From Planctomycetota bacterium (GTDB lineage Bacteria; Planctomycetota; Phycisphaerae; Phycisphaerales; SM1A02), in the NCBI GenBank assembly GCA_022566535.1, contig JADFIR010000031.1, positions 1 to 37,398 of the forward strand: a stretch of DNA of 37,398 nt. The letters run 5' to 3'. The position numbers were made by a program, and so were the translations under genes. Each line of letters begins with the position of its first letter. The first letter of the stretch is position 1. A model generated the notes under the pieces. That model worked only from the letters and a program-made list of their open reading frames with translations. It was not told where the DNA came from and ran no database searches. This document shows positions 25,001 through 33,414 of this stretch, piece after piece.

Positions 25001-25172
25001 CAAACGCTTCCCACGCTCGTCGCATGACGTGGGATGTACCAGTTATGGGTTGACTGACAATGTCAGCTTCAGAGCGGCAGAGAACAGATGGACCTCGGTC
25101 GGCAACGCCAACCTCTTCGAAGAACTCCTGCATCGACGCTTGCAGATCCAACCAGCCGCCCCTGTAGTCCAA
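22017..25172 (-). CDS. N6-adenine DNA methyltransferase (Eco57I/type IIG-like), defence-associated
   Basis: A 1051-residue class I methyltransferase of the type I/IIG kind. It has GTYYTPP at 336-342, the AdoMet motif LDPACGSGAF at 365-374, GVDINSTAC at 412-420, and the catalytic NPPW at 491-494. A large C-terminal part (about 550-950) resembles the target-recognition region of Eco57I/TaqI-type enzymes. Residues 1-320 are an N-terminal domain (DGILCVETRPAIYFKRL, VGDKEVRVYSG) without a clear intact nuclease motif; a degenerate one (D60..E66-T-R68) is possible. It would methylate adenine in host DNA, protecting it from the partner nuclease. The start is uncertain: TTG at 25172, or ATG at 25136. 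Some 60-base lines here fall to about 40% G+C. Confidence 0.85.
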   Translation of the reverse strand: MDYRGGWLDLQASMQEFFEEVGVADRGPSVLCRSEADIVSQPITGTSHVMRRAWEAFDLDGILCVETRPAIYFKRLKTLDNHIIREQHRRFWSHGVAPMMMFVGDKEVRVYSGLRPPTREPDRVNEDGRLIASFDRVNELLELRQFMHAVETEQVYGQEAYRRSFTPQDAVDRRLLRNLHAAREQLVSIPGTRKLPLKIIHRLLARMIFICYLEAREVLNGDYFGWLGAGSKASFAKILRLHEPTEKLFKLFRKLQRDFRGSMFDDEELREEEEYLRDSHVAILRRLFFDQADLADDQLTLNFDLYDFSVIPVGTISAIYEDFIRAEDSTVQRATGTYYTPPRLVDFTLDLALESDFDLSDKRVLDPACGSGAFLVAAFNRMAESWVRRHPRSRNGTRARELSRVLRNQITGVDINSTACRITCFSLYLALLDFLNPRDIRELPLKGGLPKLLLSHGKLPRANSPQTVVEGDFLSSNLPVNRQSFDLVVGNPPWSSRRVGSHVHKAFKGWKARNSSSETPADQIAYAFMWQVPKYLKKHGRACLLLPWGVLSNAKTSAFQAHWFSWYSVEKIAQLADLRFFLFDGADHPAIAIRFLDKRPMIDAHTIAFVAPKAGAAELNGDRISILPDDSSTIDLSVVLDRAKTGDAPVTWFMETWSTPRDRRFLNRLLMLPRLHEVAGAESERKQWLKGQGFQPHREGGATRPNYNPFWKKMDRYLDAKEDFNFVLVPGNCEPIGNRYKKLHTRRPATLFKGPLVLVNQGFSRVAFSPFDVLFQDSLQAIAGPPSDRKLLMFLTAVLASPLARYFVFHCSKMSTYRYPQFAELMRLPFPLPEMAPGKGAKDIVDTVARVMSGLAKRLARGGLRDEAAIEEARDETVEPVYEYYDVAASERILIEDTLTVLNQSKMPNRGSEVLTIEPPRWEHRQQYSILLRNTLEQWGKRSGTRLSVRSVVSPGAGLAVLTLSNKEAVDRRYTEKDSSHALDETLARLSKLLPKYHGSLAYLRNLKVFDGDDLHIVKPLTRRHWLRTAALNDADEIASEILMSSRRAAV

Positions 25173-25180
25173 GTGTTGTT

Positions 25181-25207
25181 AGCGTAATGTTCGGTCGTAA
25201 GTGTGTC
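25181..25207 (-). promoter_or_regulatory. possible promoter of the methyltransferase-nuclease operon
   Basis: On the minus strand a perfect TTGACA (25202-25207) is followed after 15 bases by TACGCT (25181-25186). The spacer is short. A start near 25174 would make the TTG start leaderless, or give the ATG at 25136 a leader of about 40 bases. Confidence 0.35.
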
Positions 25208-25348
25208 AATCGTGATCCGGCTCGGTTCGTTTGCAGGCTTGAGTCTAGCGGCGCGTGGCTCCCGGTGCTGCCGCACCTGATCACCGAAACTATTCGAGGC
25301 GCTTCCAATCCCGCCATGAGTGCATTTGAGGATCGGCCGAAGCGTGAT

Positions 25349-25415
25349 TAGAAGGCTTGAGGCCTGGGGCTTGAGGCTTGAGGCGCGAGTCCTGAGGCTT
25401 GGGGCTTGAGGATTC
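25349..25415. repeat. low-complexity CTTGAGG/CTTGGGG-type repeat
   Basis: Degenerate heptamers (GCTTGAGG, GCCTGGGG, GCTTGAGG, GTCCTGAGG, GCTTGGGG) repeat about eight times. No coding potential. It precedes an orphan dockerin end, and the flanking sequence (25430-25460) has the dispersed CTCCGTGG type. Confidence 0.6.
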
Positions 25416-25467
25416 GGAATCCTTTCTTTATCTCCTTGGTCCTCCGTGGCTCTCCGTGGTTCCATAT

Positions 25468-25568
25468 TCTGTGCCGGAATCGGGCGCGTCGATGCGTTTG
25501 ACCTGGCAAAGCTGCTGGCCGAGTGGTGCTCCGTCGCCGGCGGCAACCCCTGCGGCACATGCTTCTAG
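25468..25568 (+). pseudogene. orphan dockerin-like gene end (VDAFDLA type)
   Basis: An open stretch without a start encodes CAGIGRVDAFDLAKLLAEWC and then SVAGGNPCGTCF, ending at TAG 25566-25568. It matches the loop-helix of the second dockerin-like style in this window (the beta-helix protein has VDAFDLAILLGAWCSAV). The first Ca-loop and the gene body are missing; upstream lies repeat DNA. It is a truncated 3' end. Confidence 0.7.
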
Positions 25569-25890
25569 GCGCGCGGCGCAGCCACGTCTCTGCGCGCACT
25601 GTGGGTTGAGGTCGCCCCGGCGCGCACGAGTTGGTCGAAGATAAGGCTCGATGCGCTTGCGAAGCGATGACTTAGCGCGAGATAAGCCGAGATAGGCCTG
25701 GGTTAGCCGAAGTTATGGCGCACGCGGCACGGCTGGCGCGCGCTGAGTGGCCCGCACGGCCGCCCCAGCGCGCGCAAGAAAGACCGACCCTCACTTGTAC
25801 CTCAGAATCAAGCCCCCCGGAATCGCAATGTGGGACCCCAAAAATGCGGCGCGCGCAGATGCGGCCGGGGTCGTCTGGCCCGACTTGTGC
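25569..25890. other. stretch with no recognisable gene
   Basis: Between the orphan dockerin end and the atpC promoter I see no convincing coding sequence on either strand. There are imperfect repeats of GATAAGCCGAGATAGGCC type near 25679-25700 and a G/C-rich A/C-biased segment. The open frames here are compositional. Confidence 0.5.
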
Positions 25891-25914
25891 GCTGCGATGA
25901 CTTGCCGCTACACT
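25885..25914 (+). promoter_or_regulatory. probable atpC promoter
   Basis: TTGTGC (25885-25890), an 18-base spacer, then TACACT (25909-25914) within CGCTACACT. Initiation near 25921 leaves a leader of about 50 bases that includes the GGAG at 25960-25963. Confidence 0.45.
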
Positions 25915-25969
25915 GTGGCGCGCTGGACCGGACCGGCACAGCCCTTGGGCTGTGCCCCTGGAGTTGCCC

Positions 25970-26392
25970 GTGGCCAAGGCCTTCCACTGCTCGATTGTCA
26001 CGCCGACCGAGACGGTCTACGACGGCGAGGTGGAGTACGCATCGTTCCCCGCGTCCGACGGCCAGCACGGCGTGATCGCCGGTCAGTCGCCGGTGTTGAG
26101 CCGACTGGGGTATGGATCGCTGCGACTGGATTTTGCGGAGGGCGGCAGCCGATGGTATTTGCTGGAAGGGGGCGTTGCCCAGGTGCAGGACGGCGAGCTG
26201 ACATTGCTGACCAGTCGAGCCACCGCCGCGGAACGGCTGAGCGTGGAGGCGGCCGAGGCGGAGCTGGCCGAGGCCAACGCCCGCGTCACCGCCCCCGGCG
26301 AGGATCGGGCGCAGATCGAGCACGATCAGCAGCGAGCATTGGCCAAGAAGGCACTGGCCAGGGCCATGATCGATCGAGGCGGGGCGATCTGA
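25970..26392 (+). CDS. atpC: F1F0 ATP synthase epsilon subunit (AtpC)
   Basis: A 140-residue protein matching the epsilon subunit: FHCSIVTPTETVYDGEVEYA, SFPASDGQHGVIAGQSPVLS, an EGGVAQVQDGELTLLT strand, and a C-terminal two-helix part (AEAELAEANARV, QQRALAKKALARAMI). The subunit links gamma to the c-ring and can inhibit ATP hydrolysis. The GTG start has GGAG 6 bases upstream; GTG at 25952 is the alternative. No other atp gene is adjacent, so atpC stands alone here, unlike the usual atpAGDC order. Confidence 0.9.
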   Translation: MAKAFHCSIVTPTETVYDGEVEYASFPASDGQHGVIAGQSPVLSRLGYGSLRLDFAEGGSRWYLLEGGVAQVQDGELTLLTSRATAAERLSVEAAEAELAEANARVTAPGEDRAQIEHDQQRALAKKALARAMIDRGGAI

Positions 26393-26465
26393 CCGGCCGG
26401 TGCGATGCCTGTGATCGCCTCGGGGCAACCCGATTCGCCACGGCGGTGGTACGCTGTAATACGCC

Positions 26466-27137
<672 letters not shown>

Positions 27138-27276
27138 GCAGTCAACAAACGGCTCCATGCCTTGCTATGAATGGGCCCACAAGCTGCTGACAAAGAACCC
27201 TGCCCCTTGTCATGCCTCTGTGACCGAACGACTCCAATTCGGTTGCCCAAGGCGGGAAGCGAACTGTGACGATTGA

Positions 27277-27729
27277 TTATGCGGCAAGTTTCCGCTCAAG
27301 ATGTTCTGCGAGCTTTTCGACAAACTGCCTCAGCTCGCCAAGGCTGATTTCTGCCGTAAATCCGGCCATATCATCGCGAAACTCAAAGCCTATGCACTCG
27401 CCGCGTTGATGTAGCGGCGTCACGCCGAAATGAGCCACAGCATTCCGTAAGTTCCAGACAACTCCTCGCAGCGTGTCAGGATGTGGATTGTTGGGGGTCC
27501 TCTTTCCGACACTCTTAATGCTGCTGTGCGAGATCCCCCATTTCTTGAGGTCTGAAATAGGGTCTGTCGGAATCTTTTCGATAAACGTCTCTGTCGGGAC
27601 GACCAACATACCAAGGAGACAGTTCACTAGTAAAGTTGCGTCATACGGCCCGGCGCGCTCATCGTACTCGCGCAGGAGAGACTGAGTCCTCTTCATGAAG
27701 TCCCGTTCGAACTGCTCTTCATATTCCAT
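27277..27729 (-). CDS. HEPN-type ribonuclease-like protein
   Basis: A 150-residue all-helical protein with the HEPN signature Rx4-6H as RNAVAH (R95-H100) in the helix VVWNLRNAVAHFGV. The N-terminus FERDFMKRTQSLLREYDE and the central DATLLVNCLLGMLVVPTE helix suit the family of stand-alone HEPN nucleases found in defence islands and plasmids. HEPN proteins are often metal-independent RNases acting as toxins or abortive-infection effectors. AAGGG lies about 7 bases before the ATG. Composition is more A/T-rich than scpB. No MNT nucleotidyltransferase antitoxin is next to it; the only nucleotidyltransferase remnant is 11 kb away. Confidence 0.7.
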   Translation of the reverse strand: MEYEEQFERDFMKRTQSLLREYDERAGPYDATLLVNCLLGMLVVPTETFIEKIPTDPISDLKKWGISHSSIKSVGKRTPNNPHPDTLRGVVWNLRNAVAHFGVTPLHQRGECIGFEFRDDMAGFTAEISLGELRQFVEKLAEHLERKLAA

Positions 27730-27882
27730 GAGAACGCCCTTGTTGGAAAGGCGGGGTTAAGAACACTACGCACATCCACGAATTACTGAGTCTTTACCGC
27801 CGCGCTTGGCCGGTCGCTCAGGGGCGGGCGCGTTGGCGGCCGCAGGATGTCTCTCGGATCTCCCCCGCAGACGCTCCTTTGG

Positions 27883-29232
27883 TTAGGGGCACGGGCCCCA
27901 GTTACCCAGCAGGAAGGCTAGGTCGAACGCATCGACACAACCGTCGGGCGCATTGGCTGGACCCGTGATGTCCGCAAAGGCGAGATTCTCAGGGAAGCAG
28001 TTTTGGCAGGGTGGGCTGGGCGGATTGGGGTCGTTCACCGCGGAACACCACGCGCCGAGCAGGATCGCCAGGTCGAACGCATCGACGACACCACCGCCGC
28101 TGATGTCGGCCAGGCACTCGCAGTCGTCGGGAATGCCGTTACTGTTTACATCGTCGGCAAGTCCCTTCTGTATCTCGATCCAGTCGTATATGCCATTCCC
28201 ATTGCAGTCGAGAAAGAGGTCGCAATCGTCGCCAAATTCGTTGCCGCCGGTGTCGTCATACGGACCAAAGATATGGTCGGGCGTGTTCTCACAGAACAAA
28301 GAGTCGCTCACTGTCGGATTGGTCTTTTGTTGGTTCCACATTCCGCCGCCCAAAGTGGAGGTATTGGCAGTGAACGTGCAGTTGGCCACGATTTGATTGA
28401 TGGTCGCGTTGCTCAACCCGCCTCCTCGTAAGCCGGATTCGTTCTCGATGAATGTACACCCGGCCAGGGTCGGTTCGCCCCAGCCACTCCTTGTGTACAT
28501 CCCACCTCCCTCAACTCCCGCCGTGTTCTGCTTGAAGGTGCAGTTGGTCAGAATCATGTTGCTTTGCTCGTCGCCCACCCCCCCGCCGCCGTATCCAGCG
28601 GTATTATTACTGAACATGCAGTCCGCCACGGTCGGGTTGCTGCTGAAGGTGAACATGCCCCCACCGTCACCGCCGGCAGTCGCTGAGTTCGCGGTATTCG
28701 CCGTGAATAGGCAGCCGGTTACGGTCGAATTTGCATTAAGGTAGTTGCACATACCACCGCCATGAAGGGAGGTATTTGCGACGAAGATACACGCGCTCAC
28801 GGTCGGGCTGCTCCCCTTGTTGAGCATCCCACCGCCCCAAGTGCGACCATCTGAGAACAGGTCCGTCCCCGCCCCACCCGTTATGCTGAACCCTTCCAGC
28901 ACAGTTTCGGCACCTTCATCGCTGTCACATGTCACGACGCTGCCGCTACCTTGACCGTCAATCGTCGTGACATCGGCACCACCTGAGCTGCGAACGATGA
29001 TCGCCTTGCCGTTGAAGTTGATCGTTTCCAAGTACGTTCCAGGTGCCACAACGACTTCGTCGCCGTTAGTGGAAGCGTCAATCGCTAACTGGATAGTCGG
29101 GTACTGATCTGGTACAGAATGCGTCTCGCCCAAGACCGTAGCGATATTCACCGCCAGCGGACACATGAACGCAACCACTCCGCCAGCGAGCCCGCACGAT
29201 CGCCCTCGCCATCCCATGTATCTCTTGTGCAC
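27883..29232 (-). CDS. secreted right-handed beta-helix protein with dockerin-like tail
   Basis: A 449-residue protein. It has an N-terminal signal (GGVVAFMCPLAVNIATV), then a pectate-lyase-like start (PDQYPTIQLAIDAS, GDEVVVAPGTYLETINF) and about eight coils of the polymorphic-outer-membrane (Chlamydia Pmp-like) kind with GGGM and NCTFxxNTA motifs. A linker with calcium-binding DCNGNGIYDWIEI and DVNSNGIPDDCE follows, then two dockerin-like units (VDAFDLAILLGAWC, VDAFDLAFLLGNWGPCP). It is likely exported and surface-associated; a sugar ligand is possible but not shown. The start is GTG 29232 or ATG 29217. Confidence 0.85.
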   Translation of the reverse strand: MHKRYMGWRGRSCGLAGGVVAFMCPLAVNIATVLGETHSVPDQYPTIQLAIDASTNGDEVVVAPGTYLETINFNGKAIIVRSSGGADVTTIDGQGSGSVVTCDSDEGAETVLEGFSITGGAGTDLFSDGRTWGGGMLNKGSSPTVSACIFVANTSLHGGGMCNYLNANSTVTGCLFTANTANSATAGGDGGGMFTFSSNPTVADCMFSNNTAGYGGGGVGDEQSNMILTNCTFKQNTAGVEGGGMYTRSGWGEPTLAGCTFIENESGLRGGGLSNATINQIVANCTFTANTSTLGGGMWNQQKTNPTVSDSLFCENTPDHIFGPYDDTGGNEFGDDCDLFLDCNGNGIYDWIEIQKGLADDVNSNGIPDDCECLADISGGGVVDAFDLAILLGAWCSAVNDPNPPSPPCQNCFPENLAFADITGPANAPDGCVDAFDLAFLLGNWGPCP

Positions 29233-29681
29233 GATGAGTCAACCCCGTATGCTGCAATTGCCCATCCCCGCCGCCTATCCACTCTTGCTGAGGCCCGTCC
29301 GAGGGCGACAAACATAGCTGCCGATGTGCCCGTTCAATATCGTGCATCCGAGCCACGAGGCAACAGCAAACCGCCAACTCACTCGCCCCGGTGAAGACGC
29401 AAACATTCCGAAGGGTTCTGAGTCCGAACGCGCCTTGAATGCGGACAAGTCCCCGGCGACGTCCAACAACCTCGATTTCGACGCACGCTCGTGACGCCTT
29501 GCGCCGCCGCCGCCGCCGGCATAGCTCGTCATATCCATACTTGGCTACGATCCGGGCCGAATACTTGGCTACGGGCTAGGATCCGAATGCGTCATCGCCC
29601 CGGATAAATATCCGGGGCCTGATCGCGGCAGCGGAGGCGCCGCGGCTGGCGCTGCCGTTGGCTGGAGTGTTGGATGATTCG
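29233..29681. other. intergenic stretch with hairpin and direct repeats
   Basis: About 450 bases without a convincing gene, between divergent genes. Near its right end are two copies of ATACTTGGCTACG (29537-29549, 29561-29573; 24 bases apart). A perfect palindrome follows at 29597-29618 (GCCCCGGATA and TATCCGGGGC around AA), 64 bases before the DUF58 start. These could be an operator and a leader hairpin for the DUF58-transglutaminase operon; this is inference. Confidence 0.5.
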
Positions 29682-30887
29682 ATGACCCGCCGGTACCACC
29701 TCCACCTACCAGGGCTGATGTACATCGGGCTGACCCTGATGGTCGCTGTGATCGCGATGAACCGGCAGAACAACCTGCTGTTTGCGATCCTGGGAGTGCT
29801 GCTGGCGGCGCTTCTGATCTCGGGCGTTGTGTCGGGGTTGATGATGCGAGGCCTGCGGGTGAGACGTCTCCTCCCTCGCGACGGCGCCGTCGGCGAACCG
29901 CTTACAGTTCGATACGCGGTGACCAACCGCAACCGCATATTTCCCGTATTCAACATTCACATCGAGGAACGGCCGGTCGCAGGCCTATGCGGCTGGGCTC
30001 GCCTCATGGCGCCGGCCCAGACGTGGGTACTGCACATTGGGCCCAAGGAAACGGTGCACGGCGAAGCGATCTTCTGGCCGAGCCGCCGAGGCAAGGCTCG
30101 GTTTGATCGGCTCCGGGTCTGGACGACATTCCCCTTCGGGATCGTCAAGAAGTCGATTACAATCTCGCGACCACAACATGCATTGATCTACCCGCTTCTG
30201 TACGAGCTGCGTCGCAACGTTGTAAACGATGTTGCGCCGCAAGGGGTAGCCGGAGCGAAGATCTCGCAGCGCGCCCGCGATCCCATCGCCGGCGACGATT
30301 ACTATGGCATGCGCGAGTTCAGGCCGGGCGACAGCCTCCGTCATATCGCCTGGAAACGAACCGCAGCCCTGGACCAGTTGGTGTGCATCGAGCGCACCAG
30401 GCCGGCGCCGCCGAGGCTGCGGGTCGTGGTGAATCTCACCAAACCGACGGCTGAACTCCGCGTGGATCCGGCGGACGAGCATTCACCGCGGCAGCTCGAA
30501 GAACTGGCGATCAGCCTGGCCGCGTCGATCATTCACGCCGCCGACCGAAACGGCTTCGAGGTCGGTCTATCGTTGCCTGGGACGGGGTTGCCTTCGCATC
30601 TGATCCGGCACAGCCAATGGCATCGCGCGAAGATGCTGGCCGCGTTGGCGGGTATCGACCTCGATGCGCCACGACCCGCCGATCTCGTGCAGGCGGCTAC
30701 CAGCGCCGAGCGAGTTGGGCAGATCGTGATTCACCCCGATCGCGTCGAGCCGAGCATCGGCCGGGCCAACGCCTGGCATCTGACCGCGAGGCAGATGAAC
30801 TCTCTGGTGCTGCGGTCGATCGGCTGGGATCCCCACGAAGCACCACCATCTGCGCCGCCGGGTCAACGGCGTGAGGCGGCGGCATGA
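29682..30887 (+). CDS. DUF58-domain protein
   Basis: A 401-residue protein. The first part has two hydrophobic helices (YIGLTLMVAVIAMN, LLFAILGVLLAALLISGVV), then a beta-rich extramembrane region and the DUF58 signature YGMREFRPGDSLRHIAWK near residues 207-224, followed by a vWA-like fold. The family occurs in operons with MoxR AAA+ ATPases and transglutaminase-like proteins and is thought to act in envelope or protein-complex assembly. Its stop overlaps the next start by ATGA. The frame can start earlier (29658, TTG), but the MTRRYHLHLPG start fits the family. No moxR gene is seen in the window. Confidence 0.85.
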   Translation: MTRRYHLHLPGLMYIGLTLMVAVIAMNRQNNLLFAILGVLLAALLISGVVSGLMMRGLRVRRLLPRDGAVGEPLTVRYAVTNRNRIFPVFNIHIEERPVAGLCGWARLMAPAQTWVLHIGPKETVHGEAIFWPSRRGKARFDRLRVWTTFPFGIVKKSITISRPQHALIYPLLYELRRNVVNDVAPQGVAGAKISQRARDPIAGDDYYGMREFRPGDSLRHIAWKRTAALDQLVCIERTRPAPPRLRVVVNLTKPTAELRVDPADEHSPRQLEELAISLAASIIHAADRNGFEVGLSLPGTGLPSHLIRHSQWHRAKMLAALAGIDLDAPRPADLVQAATSAERVGQIVIHPDRVEPSIGRANAWHLTARQMNSLVLRSIGWDPHEAPPSAPPGQRREAAA

Positions 30888-33136
30888 GACTTCTGCGAAG
30901 CTTTCCAGCTGCGGCCTTGGCGGCGGTGCTGTTGAGCATCGTAGGGGTGGCGATCGCCCAGGGAAGCGTCGGCCTGCTGCTGGTCGGTGGCGTTCTCGCC
31001 GCCATGAGTTGGTACGTCACCGAGGGACCTCGCGGGCGGTCGCTGCCGAAATGGACCTCCAACGTCCTGATCATTGCCGTATCGCTGAACGGGTTCGTCG
31101 ATCTCTATTGGCATCGCGACGACGTGATCGGTGTGCTGGGGCGCTTCATCGTCTGGCTGACGCTCATCAAACTGTACGAGCGCAAGGGCCCGCGCGAATA
31201 TGCCCAACTTCTGAGCCTCAGCCTGCTCTTGATACTTCTGGGGTGCCTGCAATCGAGAGGTCTGCTGCTGGCGTCGGTGCTTGTGGTCTACGCGGCGCTC
31301 GGCCTGTACGCGCTGCTGCTGTTTCAGTTCTATGCATCCTACGAGCGCGCCAGGGCGGCGTGGCGCGAGTCGATTCCAGTTGGGTCTCGTCTGCTGCCTT
31401 CACTGCAGCCGATCTTCGGTCGCCACCCTGAGCTGCACTTTCGTTCAATGATGGTCGCCGTGGCGCTCGCCGGACTACTCATCGGCGCCGCCGTCTTCGT
31501 GATCTTCCCGCGCGAGGTGGGACAGGGATCGATCGGCAATCATCAGATACCCACGGGCCACGGGCAGACCGGATTCGGAGACGAAGTGAACCTCACCAGC
31601 GGCACCCGCATCACTGAATCACGCAAAGGCGTCCTCAATCTGCGACTCCTGGACAGCCGGGGCCGGCCGATTCGTCACGACCAGCCGCTACGACTTCGCG
31701 GCGCGGTGCTGGATCGGTACGAGGGTGGCGGCCGATGGACCGCAACAGGGTCCGGAAGCCGGCGGGCGATCGCAACCGAGCCGCCGGGGTTTATCTCCCT
31801 CGGCGCCGACGAGGCTGAACCGGCACCGACGATCACGCAGGTATTCGAAGTGCTCAAGCCAAGCCGGTCGCTGTTTTCGGTCTACGTACCGGTGTCGATC
31901 GCCACCCGAGACGCGCAGCGTGTACTCTTCGAGCCCTCGACGCAGACGCTGGAATATACGGGCCCCGGCCGACTTCTGCACTACAGAATCCAGGCCCAAC
32001 ACATCCCATCCGAAGAAACGCTCAAGACATTGGCGAGCGGTGCGGCACCGAGTTCGCCCATCGAGCAATTCGCCGACTTCGACGTTGAAGTGAAGACGTT
32101 GGCTTGGGACCTGTTGGCATCAGCAGGCATTGCGATTCACCCGCCGGTTGCTCCCGAGCAGCGCTGGCGGTGGAACCGAGACGCCGCGGACGTGCTCACC
32201 GATTATTTTCACGCCGGCGAGTTCACCTACACGCTGGACACGAGCAGTACCATCCTGAAGCCCGACCTGGATCCGATCGTTCAATTCATCTTCGATAGCA
32301 AGCGAGGCCACTGTGAATACTTCGCATCAGCCTTGGCGGCCATGTGCAACTGCGTGGGGATTCCCGCCCGGCTGATCACCGGCTACGTCGCGCTTGAGTA
32401 CGACGACGGATCTGACCAATACCTTGTTCGGGAGTCAAGCGCCCATGCGTGGGTGGAGGTGCAGACACGGCCGTACCGCTGGTCGACCTTCGACCCCACG
32501 CCGCCGGCCACGCTTCAGCAAATCCATGGAGGCGATCCCACGCTGGCGGATCGACTGCAATGGGTCTTCGACCGATTCGAGGCCAAGTGGAGCAACGGGT
32601 TTGTCGCGTTCGATCGACAGTCGCAGTCGCGGCTGATCAGCACGCTGAACCTTGGGTGGTCGCAGAAGCTGAATGAAGCCCTGCACGCGACCCGCCGATG
32701 GATGGCCCGCGTCAACCGGGCGTTCTACCTGGGTCCAGCGGGATACATCTGGATGGGCACCGTCGCGCTGGCACTGATCGTGGCTGTGATCGCACTGGTC
32801 AAGATGATGCGCCGGTCGCTGGCGATCCGCCGTACGCTGCGCTTGCAATATCTTCGCCGGGCGGAGTATCAGCGAATGCTGCGACAGCTTGGGTTCTATC
32901 TCGACATGCTCGGGGTGCTCAAGAGGGGGGGTAGGTCCAAACCCCCATGGCAGCCGCCCGTACAGTACTCCTATGCCCTTGCCCGGACACATCCCGAGGC
33001 AGCGGCGACCGTGCGGGAAATCACTGACATCTTTTACGGCGCTCGCTACGGGCGAAAGCAGCTTACGAGCGAGCAGGTCCGCCGGGCTCGCTCGCTCGTG
33101 AAGCAGTTGGCTTGCCCGTTCGGAGTCAAAGGGTGA
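30884..33136 (+). CDS. TgpA-type membrane transglutaminase-like protein
   Basis: A 750-residue protein in the DUF3488 / transglutaminase core / DUF4129 order. The N-terminal third has several transmembrane helices (to about residue 210, ending FVIFPREVGQG), followed by an extracytoplasmic region and a papain-like transglutaminase core with C477 (GHCEYFASAL), H521 (SSAHAWVEV) and D537 (FDPTPP). A further helix lies near residues 625-645, and the C-terminal tail has YRRxxL-type features. The triad is intact, so it may cross-link or hydrolyse peptide substrates outside the membrane. It is translationally coupled (ATGA) to the DUF58 gene. Confidence 0.87.
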   Translation: MRLLRSFPAAALAAVLLSIVGVAIAQGSVGLLLVGGVLAAMSWYVTEGPRGRSLPKWTSNVLIIAVSLNGFVDLYWHRDDVIGVLGRFIVWLTLIKLYERKGPREYAQLLSLSLLLILLGCLQSRGLLLASVLVVYAALGLYALLLFQFYASYERARAAWRESIPVGSRLLPSLQPIFGRHPELHFRSMMVAVALAGLLIGAAVFVIFPREVGQGSIGNHQIPTGHGQTGFGDEVNLTSGTRITESRKGVLNLRLLDSRGRPIRHDQPLRLRGAVLDRYEGGGRWTATGSGSRRAIATEPPGFISLGADEAEPAPTITQVFEVLKPSRSLFSVYVPVSIATRDAQRVLFEPSTQTLEYTGPGRLLHYRIQAQHIPSEETLKTLASGAAPSSPIEQFADFDVEVKTLAWDLLASAGIAIHPPVAPEQRWRWNRDAADVLTDYFHAGEFTYTLDTSSTILKPDLDPIVQFIFDSKRGHCEYFASALAAMCNCVGIPARLITGYVALEYDDGSDQYLVRESSAHAWVEVQTRPYRWSTFDPTPPATLQQIHGGDPTLADRLQWVFDRFEAKWSNGFVAFDRQSQSRLISTLNLGWSQKLNEALHATRRWMARVNRAFYLGPAGYIWMGTVALALIVAVIALVKMMRRSLAIRRTLRLQYLRRAEYQRMLRQLGFYLDMLGVLKRGGRSKPPWQPPVQYSYALARTHPEAAATVREITDIFYGARYGRKQLTSEQVRRARSLVKQLACPFGVKG

Positions 33137-33139
33137 GGA

Positions 33140-33188
33140 TAGCCGACGTGCTACGCCCGCCGGTCCCGGGACGCGTAGCGTCGCAGCT
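33140..33188 (-). repeat. twin-hairpin intergenic repeat, copy 3 (reverse)
   Basis: On the minus strand it reads GACGCTACGCGTCCCGGGAC and then CGGCGGGCGTAGCACG, the same element as 4907-4955 with a few changes that weaken both hairpins. It begins 4 bases after the transglutaminase-like stop codon. The rest of the 33189-33414 gap shows no gene. Confidence 0.75.
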
Positions 33189-33414
33189 ACTGGAGGCGGA
33201 TGCAAGACCTGTGAGGTTCGGACGCAGATTGGCGGGCCGAGACTTTCCTTGCGTTATCGGCTCCCGGTGAGAGTCCATCAGCGCACGTGTCATGCGCGCC
33301 GCGACTGCCGCGCCCCTCGGGCGTTGGATTGAGGGTTTCCCATGAAGTGGGTATGCCCTGCGGACGATGATCCCGTTGATTCCAACGAGATTGTCGCCAG
33401 AGAGGGAAGCGCCC

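Noticed and set aside
25672..26001. Small genes on either strand upstream of atpC
   Set aside because: No start signals, no recognisable motifs and strong compositional bias; the frames overlap the atpC promoter.
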